From the NCBI RefSeq assembly GCF_021130785.1, contig NC_060213.1, positions 134,492,001 to 134,556,000 on the forward strand: a stretch of DNA of 64,000 bases, read 5' to 3'. Under the pieces are notes generated by a model. It made no database searches. It was given only the letters and a program-made list of their open reading frames with translations, and had not been told where the DNA came from. Below are positions 54,513 to 64,000 of this stretch, piece by piece; within the stretch, counting starts at the first letter, position 1; every line of letters starts with the position of its first letter. This DNA comes from Homalodisca vitripennis (lineage: Eukaryota > Arthropoda > Insecta > Hemiptera > Cicadellidae). The position numbers were made by a program, and so were the translations under genes.

Positions 54513-56299
54513 ATTACGAGTGACATTTAGACGACAACTTTACATAAACTATAACTTACAATACATAACCTTAATGCGAATACTGTTAAATACCTAGCCT
54601 ACGAACACATTAAAAATAAGTATACGAATGTTCGTGCAAGATGGCCAATTTTAGGTGCCTCTTACCTACTATATATATATTTATACTGTACATAACCTAC
54701 GGCTTGTATAAAATTTAGTAGGAACTTTGGTTGCGCGGAGAGAAAGTTAATTCTCTGTGTTTTTATATACACACACTACATACATACATTGATATAGGTA
54801 GTTTTATGTACACAACATTTAAACAAGTAGTGGCGTTGATCAATTTAACTAAATATATATTATTTACAAATAAACAGTTCTTAAAGAGAATAAACATATA
54901 CTTGTAACAGTGACTATTGTAACAGATACTAACATTGGTAATAATTACTCTTTAACGTAACATCGTAGAAAATATCACCTGAAACTGAATACTAGAATGG
55001 AACAACTGTAAAAGAAGATTTGTTAAAGTGGTGTACCCAGAAATCACTTTTGGGGGTAGTTCTTGGGGATAAAGGCGGTACCAGGAATATGGTATATTAT
55101 ATCTCAAAAGTACAGAGGAGACACAAGTGCTAGGTACACCACTATTTTATTAGTATAGAGAAGTTAATAATAAATATTAATTGAAGGACCTGTTAGAAGT
55201 ACAAGTAAGCGTAGAGATTAATGAAATAATTTAAACAATAAAATAATTTAACCATGTAATTAATAAATAAACTGAAACTATATACAACGACCTGTCTTTG
55301 GTTCCATAATAAATAAAATGTAAGTAAAGAAAACATATAAAAAGAACTACCTATAGTAATAACAAACAAAACATAACTTTTAACAGTAAAGGGAACAAAA
55401 CCTTTCTAAATTTAAATAGTTTATTCCTATGGTATATGAAAACTTTTGGGAAACATACTATGATTACAATAACTGACATTTTACATTCATAAAGTAATTC
55501 TGCACACTGTTTTTGTTCTCTAGCTATATGTATTTTGTTCCCTTTGCCGTTCATTCATCAGCAACTTTATTGAATTTCTAAAAACTGTTCATCAAGAAAA
55601 CATTTGCTAGCAATACTTTATTATCAGATAACCTATGTCAATTATGAAACAGAGGTTTATGTGGCTAAATACTGAGTAACACACATATTCACAGAGACAA
55701 CCCAAGGTCGAGAGCGTGGCAGAGTTCGGAAAACAAACTGACTGTCCTACAGAATATCGTGTTTGCGACAAAGACACTGGGAGCAAAGTTTGACTTGCGT
55801 AATCACGGTCCTAGCGTATCACTCACACAGTAACTTACGCTATTTATAAAAAAATGTAGTCGATTATCACAAAATATTATATCACAAAGCTTCGAGGAGA
55901 AGTCTATAAGTATTTCTGAAATTTGCGCTTGTTGAGATTCTGGTTAAAGATTTCATGTGGATAGTTTTGTTGTGTTCTTCTACGGTGAGAAACTCAAAAG
56001 AAAAACATCGTTCTGTTGATAAACCAATTCCCAATACAGTTTTAAAACAAAACTGAGGTTATAAAACTTAAAAAAAACTTAATTAACTGACAAAAAAATA
56101 AAATAGTTATCAAAACAATAATAACTCTAACAACGTAATATACAAATGTACACTAAATGAATAATGACTTTAAAATCAAACAAGAACGTGAGACGAAATT
56201 CACTGAATTGTCACTGAACCGGAGACAAGAAGGGGATGCCGAGAACACCGTCTAGTCGAACTCCCAGAGGAAGGGGGACGCGGCGGTGTTGGTTGGTGG

Positions 56300-56460
56300 C
56301 TAAGTGGTCAGGTGATTGGCACCACCGAGGTGGGGAGGTGTGCACGACTTGGACATCATCCGGACAGTGTTTTTGAGTGCTTGGCGCTTGTTACAGAACC
56401 AGATGCGGATCACCTCCCGCTCGTAGCCCAACTGGTGCGCCAGCGTCGTTATCTCTGTCC
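56300..56460 (-). CDS. pdm3: pdm3 last coding exon: homeodomain helix 2-3 and tail
   Basis: After gttctcag; the split codon gives G, then T-E-I-T-T-L-A-H-Q-L-G-Y-E-R-E-V and the recognition helix V-I-R-I-W-F-C-N-K-R-Q-A-L-K-N-T. The W-F-C-N-K-R-Q core with Cys at homeodomain position 50 is the POU-class hallmark. A 20-odd residue tail ends H-L-T-T and TAG (56302-56300). Confidence 0.95.
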
Positions 56461-59400
56461 CTGAGAACAACATCGTATTGGTTAGCATATTAATTTAGTT
56501 CTTTTAGAAAAATACACCCGATAAATAAATGTTTACAGGCGAGAGATTCCATGTGGTCCTTGGTTCGAAGATGCACATTAGCCTACTGGCCATGTGGTGT
56601 GGAGGGGGAAGTCTGTGGGCCAGCCCCCCACTGCCACTGCTCCCCTTCCTTGCCAGCCGTTGTTTCCCCCTCGCGCAACTAGGAGAATACATGGAATCTA
56701 CATATAACGTAGCTATGGTTGAATTTTGAATTGAATTTTGAGTTTAGCTCCATTTCACCTTCCTTTTATTGCATTGTCTGGTATCTGATATTGTCTCAGA
56801 CTTGACTCCTGGAATCTGGAGTCATGTTCGTCTGAAGGGATCCAAAGAAGGTCTTAGACAGTGTCAGATACCAGATGCTGCAATAAAAGGGTGAACTGGA
56901 GCTAAACTCAAAACTCAATTGAATCAACCCTTCCTACCATAGCTATGTTATGTGTAGATAATTTGTTTTTTCCATTGCGCTGAGAGATCGTGCATCACAT
57001 CATAGTGCACTCACTTGTGTACCTGATGATTCTGAGACTACCACTTCACGTATTTATTGGTGTCTCTGATGTCGAAACGATTACATGTTTAGTTTTGAGC
57101 TTCTTCGTTGTCGACTTTCTTTGGATCCCTTCAGACGACATAACTCCAGATTCCAGGAGTCAAGTCTGAGACAATATCAGATACCAGATGCTGCAATAAA
57201 AGGAAGGTGAACTGGAGCTAAACTCTAAAAACTGAGTGATAAAATCATATTATAATCCACCTAGCTTGTTCTTTGGTATAGCTGTGAGAAATTCACAATA
57301 AGGACTTAACAACTAAAAATATTTGTACAAATATGAGAAAACAATTACTAGAGATGTTTTACCTGAGGGATGAGTGTTGCGCTCAAAATGAGCGTTGAGC
57401 AGTTCTAGGGCCTGGGGAGTGAATGAGGTTCTTCTTTTCCTTTTCTTGGAGGGTTCCACACCAATGAATTCTGTCAAGTGGTTCTGACCACTCTTGTACC
57501 TGTAAACCATTATAATGTTATAAATCGTTAAGATTAAGTTTTTTTTAACTATACAAGGGTTTTCCTGAATATAACCATATTTTTTGCGTTTTGAAATAGT
57601 GGAGATAATGGTGACATCTTTGCATACTTCAGCTTTAATTGGATTCTAGTTGTCGTGTTAGAATGTAGTACTAGTTATTAAAAAGAAAATGTTATTATTG
57701 AGAGCTTCCCCAACTGTGATTTACACACTTTTAAGGGTTTTAATGGCTAACTAATTTAAAGAAAAACATCTGCATGTAGTGTAGTCCGTCCCAATTTTGC
57801 ACAAATTGTACTAAATAACTATTATTGAAAAATAAGTACTGAAATCATTTAAATGTTGCCACATATTCAGAATTTGCAAACAAAGTGTCTAATGGACTCT
57901 TCAGTTGTTAGCAAATACGTAGCCAGGAAATGTTTGGGGGATCCAGAGAATTGATATTTTCCCGTAGTGGACAGAGAGTAAGACCCCATTTTGTTCCTTA
58001 AAAAGTTCTTGACCCGTTTCTATGTTGAGAACGATCTTTCAGCAGTACATGTCAGTAATACTGAATTATTTAAATAATTATAATTGTCTACTAAAAAAGT
58101 AGTTGATAATTCGGGGGGGGGGGGGGGGAGTCTGGACCCTTTGGACCTCCTCTCTGGCTATGTCCATGGTTGTTAGTTTTTTGACTAGTTAAATGAGAAT
58201 ATCTGAGAGCATTGTCAAGGCTATGAGACATTTTTTTATTAAGTAGGCACAAAAAGGTTTGCTTTTTGTAAGTTGTGTATGTAATACTGTACTCCAAAAT
58301 CATACCATGATGATTTTGAAAGCTAGAGATCGGGGTGGGAGCTGTCTTCTAGGACACTAGTGTAACCATCATGGGCATATATAAGGAGGGACTCCGAAGG
58401 CTCCAGGTCCCTTCCTCAAATTTTGAAGATACAAACATTAAAATTTCATCCAATAGTTTGTGTTAAACTGGAACAGAATTATGAGGTCTTAAAGCTCAAA
58501 AATTTCTTGGGGAAAGATTTCCAAGCCCGTAATTTTGGAGGGTTTTTATACTTCCTAAACTCACTTCCATGTTAGCATTCCCCAAAATAACTTTTTAGAT
58601 ACATCACTGTATTCAAACTAATATGTCTATAGTAAACCATGGTTTACCATTGCGAAAATACATATATTAATATTGGTAATCACATAGACATGTTCCTTTA
58701 TATTAATACAATCAAATTTTGTCTTTTTTATAATCTAACATATTATGTTACTCTGACCATCTCTCATTGATTTTCTGTCATAAATTATTTTAGTTATAGC
58801 AAAATATAATACTGAATAAAAAGAATTATGCATGTGTAAAATTTAATGGAAATGAAACCTTATTATGAAAACAAATGTCATTTTCTATTCGATGATGGTG
58901 CAATTCTTGAGTACGTGAAGTACCTTTTATAAACGTTTTGTTCAATTAAAAAATATTTTATGGTATCATTAATTCTTTCCCTATTTTTTAACGTAACAAT
59001 AAAGTAAGAAGTTTATCTTTTAATACAAACCTCCAATAATGCTATTACAAGAGAGGTATATAAACTTCAAACATTTAATTATAATTTACAAACAGGTAGG
59101 AACATAAAGACAAAATATGTCTGGTACCTGTATAATTTTGAAAGAACAGTTGGTGGATATTTTTAGTTAACTGTTCTTTGTTGATTTCATTAAGTCCGCT
59201 GTGGACTGTAGTAGGACTATGGGCATAAACAGCATTATAATGATGATTCAATAAAAGAGACTTGCTAAATACAAATTCGCACTGAAGGAATAGAACCACA
59301 ATTCTAAAATGAAGATAAATTTAAAACTGAAGAACCGATTCCAATCCATGTATCCAAAACAACAAAGAAAACTGGGAATTACTTAAAAACAGGTCTTTCC

Positions 59401-62400
59401 CATTCAGTATAATGGTGGTGTGTGTAGTCCGTAAGTGAAAAAGTTGAGTGGAAATCTCCATCACCAAGGTCAATTGCTTGTACAGTGCCTATCATTGAGA
59501 ACAATGGCTGATTGATCTGACGTAACTGGAAAGATTGTGGAGAAATCCCAAATATTTGGAACAATTTGACTATATGCTTTCCCACATTGAAAACAAGTGA
59601 CCACCACTGTTGAGAAAATTGACTGGAATCCCTCTCTCATTCATTAAAAACAATTTGTTGTAGTCTTCATTAAGAACAATTTTGTATTTGCCATCACTGA
59701 ATATAAGTGACTTTGTATTTCACAATAACGAAGATCAATGGTCGTCTAGTATCCATAACTGAGTGAACAAAAATTTGTTTTAAATTCCCTACTGTTAAAA
59801 CACAACTGATTTCCCCCAAGAGAACTTGATCAGTTGTTTTCTGTGTAAAATGGTAGGCCTCATGGTATACTTCCAAGAAGCGCAAAAGGCTTTGAGGCTT
59901 AAGTGCATGGCAATAGGCTGCTCCCTAAAAGAATAAGGAATGATTTTTAAAAAGCTTCAATATCAAGTGTTAGAAAGGCAAGACCAGTTTTTGATGATAC
60001 TCAATGGAGATTCTGTGAGCTAGTCATAGAAGTATGATGGAAATACTGAACAAATCGGTTCGAAAAGGCTTCTTTATTTAATCAACTGAAGTAATATGGA
60101 TGGAAGAGTCGTCATGAAAGAGTGAAAGTGTACTTTCATAAGGCGAGAATTGTGAATTGTGAACTTCAAGCTGACAACTGTTTACCAAATTTAAAGTGAT
60201 CTAGAACCTGATCTAATCCAAACCATGAAAAGGCTTGTTCAAAGAGTGGATTCAACGGGAGAAATAGGATGTTGTAGAAGGTTTGAGCAAGCTGCAGTTG
60301 CATGAGAACGTCAGCAAAAGTCTCGCATTAAAAACTGATAGATTTATTTTAAATAAAGAAATAATCTTCTGGTAAGACTTTGATGTAAGAAAACTTGTGG
60401 CTTTTAGATATAACCAAAACAGTTTTCTTAAGTGATGGACATGCCTTCTTCTTTTGTTCCATGAAATTGATGTGACAGGTGCAATTTAAATCATTCTATA
60501 TGAAAATATATTGTTTCAGTTTAGATTCCTTTTGTCCTCCTCCCACTGGTACGTTTCAGAATACCAACTTAGCCTAGAACACTGAACACTGAGCGTATGA
60601 GCACTAGCTGGCTGACACAGGACATTTATATGTTTACTAGTAATTTTGGAAACTCACATATCAGGTAGGCCCCTAGGTGCGTCAGAATCTACAGGCATTG
60701 GCTGAGGGTACTGCGCTCTGAAACATTATGAAACCCTCGTCACCACCAAAACAAAGACTTGCCGACACCAACCTCCACCATTTGGGAAAACACAAGAAGG
60801 TCCTCTACGTTCTTTTAAGGAAGAGTACAGTTACGGTTATTTGTTAAAATAAAATGTATATTTCAACCCTAGTTGACTATTTTCCCTAAAAGAGTGTATT
60901 TGTGGGGTTGAAATCTGCAGTTGAAAGATTTTGGTTTAGTTTGTTCTCAGATCACTTAAATTTTGTATAATTTTCTGTAGCATAGGCTTGTAAATGGAGT
61001 CATAAAAGAAATGAAAAAAAGTTTAATGAGCAACCTCTAATAAATGTATTGTAATTTTCATGAAGCGCGTAAAAGTGGGGTAAATATTCCAAATGTCATG
61101 AAAACAGTGTTTAGAACTCAAATATCTGTTAGAGCAAAGCATATGCTTCAAAAACAAAAATATCTCATTGAGAAATGCTCATTTACAATAAAAGTATCAC
61201 ATTTTCGAATCTCTTTCTCTAAATGAAAAGTATTGTATTTTTCTCAAAAGGAGAACTATTGTTTCCTTCTTTAAAGAATTCTAAATTATATATTCTATTC
61301 TTCAGCTTTTTTTAAACAAATGTGTTTAAAAGTGTTTAATAATAAACAATACTTTGTATAGATCTACAGAATGTGTTTAATAAAACATTAACAAAATTTC
61401 ATTACTGAAAGTTACTGTATTTTATTGACAATTTGTAACGTAAGTTTTAGATACGTTGAATTATTATCATTTCTAGCGTGTTAAAATATTTAGGTAGATT
61501 AGAAAATTCATTTTCTAATAAATAGTTTTTTCATCTTGATATTAAATAATTAAATGTCACTTTCATTTATCAATGTTTCAGACAAATGAAGTGAACAGTG
61601 TTATAGAATAATCCCAATAGGGTATTGTTAGAAATATGTTCAAAATTGTTAGTAACTTCTGTTTGATTGTAAATTATTCTATTGAAAAAGTTATGGCTTC
61701 AAATATGGGCAGCGAAAGAAATATTAATATATAACGATAAAAGAAAATCTCTCTACAGTACTGGGTCATACAAACTTTACATTCAGTAGCCTTATTAATT
61801 TACCCCATAATTAAATTACCTGTGCACATATGGTATATAAGGTATTATTAAGAGCACTAAGGAAGGATAAAAGTATTTTCCATCATAACTATGACGATTG
61901 TTTCAATATGAAAAATCCCTTTGCTAATTTTTTTTACAAAGTTTGTGTATGTGTGGTTTGAGTTTGTTTTCATTCATTAACAATCCTAAAAGGTTTATAC
62001 TTTACACAGATACAATGTTATTATATTAAAAATAATCTTTATATTTTTCGTGATTGACATGTTCCCGATGTTGTAGTGTTTACGATGAACAAATTTCTAC
62101 TCAGTTGTTCACTATAGTATTGCACCATCACCAACGAAAAAGCTACAAAAATTAAAATTCGCAGAAAAAACGTAATACATTTTAAAATGTCTAAGCTGCG
62201 ACAGAAGATAGTTTGAAAAGCAAGTCAACTTTTACAAACAAAATTATTGACTAACATGCACTACATTTATTGGAATAAATTCTAAACTTTGGTTATTGTC
62301 AGTTGAAATACGAATGCTTTGTATTCTTGGTGGAATAAATAGCAGTAACTGACAGTATGTATGCTTGTAAAATGGACTTTCTATGCATTTAAGACTGTCA

Positions 62401-63425
62401 GCATAGCTAAATGATGTAAAATGCTATTCCTCGGATGGCAGATTTGGTTGCCTGACGTTGCAGATTCAATTCCTAATTCTGACATTGGGGTTTTCATGTT
62501 CTGATCATTTATGACAAGGTTTGTGGTAAAGTAAGTAGTAACAGTTCATGTAAGATGGTATACGGTCGTGCATCTGAAATTTTACTTTTAAAATAGAGCT
62601 ATAAGTTAAGTTCTCAGAACATTAACTTAAGTTTTAGTGCTTCAAAGGTAACTGTTAAAAATACAATTGTCTGTTAATACTAATGGTTTAATTTTATGTA
62701 CTATAGATTTTCCCATAGCAGTTTTTTTTATACTGAGTGTAATTGTAATGTGGGTCACAAGAATCCTTTATAAACATTAATTTTTACGTGAAATAAGGAT
62801 TTATTGGGTACAAAAGTTGTAATTTTTATATGATATTCTGTCCACATGGTCACTATTACAGATTAAAATTTGAGTTTACCCACAATAATTTTCAATCTTT
62901 TTATTAATTTTTAGAGAGAAGTTTTGGAAGGAAGCATTTTTGCCATTGTGGTTAAACAGTGTTTTTAATTATGAAATTTAATTAAAACCATTTGGTACAG
63001 CAATATTTAGAAAACTTGTTTGTAGGTTAAAATGTCAGGGTAAACAAATTCAGACATTCATAAATTACAAATACAACTAATTTGGTAAAATACGGTCCAC
63101 TTCTATAATCATAGCCAACCAATACTTATATGCAGTCTTACATATATGTATGCAAAAACCTACTTCTTTTACTAGGGTGGTTCCAAATCTAATACGTTCA
63201 CCGATATTGGAATTTGATTTTTTATGGCACCACAATAATTTTTCGTATGGTATGTACTAGCAGAAAGTAAAAAATAACATTTTACTGCCACCAATACAAA
63301 TTAAAAAAGTATATCCAAAAGCCAAAACAAACAAGACAAACCTTTCTTCAGCTTCTTTCATCCACCTCTCAAGAACAGGCTTAATTTTTTGTGCACTTTT
63401 GGGCGTGATGTCCAGCTTCTCAAAC
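56300..63425 (-). CDS. pdm3: POU-class 6 homeobox transcription factor, last three coding exons (partial)
   Basis: Minus-strand exons 63425-63342, 57499-57363 and 56460-56300 join in phase. They encode the end of the POU-specific domain (FEKLDITPKSAQKIKPVLER, then W-M-K-E-A-E-E-R), a short linker (Y-K-S-G-Q-N-H-L-T-E-F-I-G-V-E-P), the entire homeodomain and a short tail. The linker and R-R-T-S-F-T-P-Q-A-L-E are diagnostic of the POU6F/pdm3 class rather than POU1-5. The family binds octamer-like DNA in nuclei, mainly of neurons; fly pdm3 acts in olfactory neuron identity and axon targeting, and in pigmentation. Upstream exons lie beyond position 64000. No frame damage. Gene end is convergent with pcs. 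Confidence 0.94.
56697..56958. repeat. Foldback element (long inverted repeat) in the intron that splits the pdm3 homeobox
   Basis: The left arm (from tctacatataacgtagctat at 56697 to about 56810) is mirrored by the right arm (about 56850 to 56958) through gagtttagctcc / ggagctaaactc, the ttttattgca core, and the ctatgg / ccatag ends. Arms are about 100 bp with scattered mismatches. No coding content. Confidence 0.85.
57091..57236. repeat. Single-arm copy of the foldback family
   Basis: Inverse of 56745-56855 (ctttctttggatcccttcag, ccagattccaggag, and so on) and direct copy of its right arm. It lies 130 bp from the pdm3 homeodomain exon at 57363. Another diverged copy is at 35711-35851. Confidence 0.8.
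57363..57499 (-). CDS. pdm3: pdm3 coding exon: linker and homeodomain start
   Basis: Acceptor ggtttacag and donor gtaaaa. Encodes Y-K-S-G-Q-N-H-L-T-E-F-I-G, then S-K-K-R-K-R-R-T-S-F-T-P-Q-A-L-E, and ends at N-T-H-P-S plus one base. The basic N-terminal arm (K-K-R-K-R-R) of the homeodomain is included. The open reading frame runs past the donor into the intron, so frame length alone overstates this exon. Confidence 0.95.
57900..58140 (-). pseudogene. hAT-like transposase C-terminal scrap
   Basis: Minus-strand reading gives L-T-C-T-A-E-R-S-F-S-T, a stop, K-R-V-K-N-F-L-R-N-K-M-G (58063-57983), close to the S-A-E-R-S-F-S-x-L-K-R-I-K dimerisation motif of hAT transposases and their ZMYM-like relatives. 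A run of 17 G (58112-58128) lies upstream on that strand. Short and dead. Confidence 0.6.
58150..63341. other. pdm3 intron, mostly unexplained
   Basis: Within the 5.8-kb intron between POU exons. It holds a scrap at 58360-58590 (ggaaagatttccaag and similar) that may be more hAT-like debris, the LINE tip at 59880-59940, and otherwise AT-rich sequence with no exon I can support. Confidence 0.45.
59880..59940 (+). repeat. 3' tip of the RNase H-type LINE
   Basis: Shares gcgcaaaaggct, gaggctta, gcatggcaataggc and the following cc(c/t)-rich stretch with 10897-10940 and with the inverse of 40741-40790. Confidence 0.65.
63342..63425 (-). CDS. pdm3: pdm3 coding exon: end of POU-specific domain
   Basis: Eighty-four bases between aaattgtag and gtttgt, reading R/FEKLDITPKSAQKIKPVLER and W-M-K-E-A-E-E plus two bases. 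Nearly identical to POU6F proteins over this block. Too short to stand out as an open frame. The intron to the next exon is 5.8 kb. Confidence 0.94.
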
Positions 63426-64000
63426 CTACAATTTTAAAGAAAGTAATTAGTGCTTCAAGTAAGAATAGATAAATAATTTTACTGTGATCTTGTTTTAAAT
63501 ATAAAATGGTCAGTATGTTTTACGTTCACCAATTGCAAAATATATTTACAATAACAGTTTAGAAAATGAGGAAATTAATACTCTTGAAGAATTAAATTGT
63601 ACTAATGTAATAATTATGATTAAAATTGTATGTGGTAAAACCTGTAGTATTATCAAATAAAAAATATATTAATAACTTTTATTTACATTAAGGCAAGGTT
63701 TATGCCACAGTTAAATAAAATATTCACTAAAATCTGAATGAAATTAAAACAATAATTTTGCTTAGTATTATAATTTTTAATAAATAGCTAAGATTTTGAC
63801 ACTATATTTTTAAAAATTATATAAAATCATAAGACATATAAAAATTGAGAACTACTCATATAACGTTTTTTAAATATTATAACAACTAATAACAATTTTA
63901 CTAATGGCAACAATACTAAAATAAAAACAGAATAATAGCAACAAGCCACAATGCCCTGGCTCACTAAACGAAGTAAAAAACAACGGAAAACAAGATCAAT
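63426..64000. other. Intron upstream of the pdm3 POU exon
   Basis: AT-rich, nothing recognised. More POU-specific exons should lie to the right of the window. Confidence 0.5.

Larger units (their letters stand above)
53746..56299 (-). other. pdm3 3' UTR and downstream sequence
   Basis: AT-rich, no exon. Contains the 15-bp tandem repeat at 54071-54126. On the minus strand, candidate poly(A) hexamers (TTTATT on the plus strand) lie at about 55616, 55565, 55145 and 54507. The true transcript end cannot be told from sequence alone. Confidence 0.45.

Noticed and set aside
56529..56729. 66-codon plus-strand frame next to the homeobox
   Set aside because: Lies in the pdm3 intron antisense to the gene and runs into the foldback arm; no domain.
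62430..62490. tRNA-like A and B boxes
   Set aside because: The boxes are too close together and no stems form; chance resemblance is likely.

Overview
The window is animal nuclear DNA, almost certainly from an insect. It is AT-rich, its genes are broken by GT-AG introns, and it is full of decayed transposable elements. The host genes match fly or vertebrate families from memory of family motifs; no database search was possible. I cannot name the species.

Three host genes are visible. (1) 2791-2954 (-): the first coding exon of a class IA PI3-kinase catalytic subunit (Pi3K92E / p110 type); the rest lies off the left edge. (2) 24375-46978 (+): a complete nine-exon, 373-residue SH3BP5-family gene (fly parcas, pcs), a Rab11 exchange-factor family. 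(3) 56300-63425 (-): the last three coding exons of a POU6-class homeobox gene (fly pdm3 type): the end of the POU-specific domain, the linker and the whole homeodomain. pcs and pdm3 converge tail to tail about 9.3 kb apart. Nothing suggests that the three genes act in one pathway.

The rest is mostly mobile-element debris. 0-11 kb holds a cluster of four related non-autonomous DNA elements (8-bp target duplications, palindromic interiors), a pogo/Tigger relic at 897-2500, a 33-bp minisatellite and an RNase H-bearing LINE split by one of the DNA elements. 11.5-16.2 kb is a nearly full-length but frameshifted LINE with a PHD-finger ORF1 and a tandem-repeat 5' leader. 20.2-23.8 kb is a second, more compact LINE with an (ATT)n tail. 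The pcs introns contain many LINE pieces, a tRNA-like SINE head and a mariner split by a LINE (42305-45488). The pdm3 side carries a foldback element, a hAT-like scrap and a second mariner relic. All transposon reading frames are broken; none looks capable of moving itself.

I found no convincing new multi-gene system. The observations most worth checking are the palindromic DNA-transposon family with its nested insertion at 9785-10540, the clean LINE-in-mariner nest at 42471-44951, the tandem leader repeats of the PHD-type LINE, and the three intron-split host genes, most of whose exons are too short to stand out as open frames.
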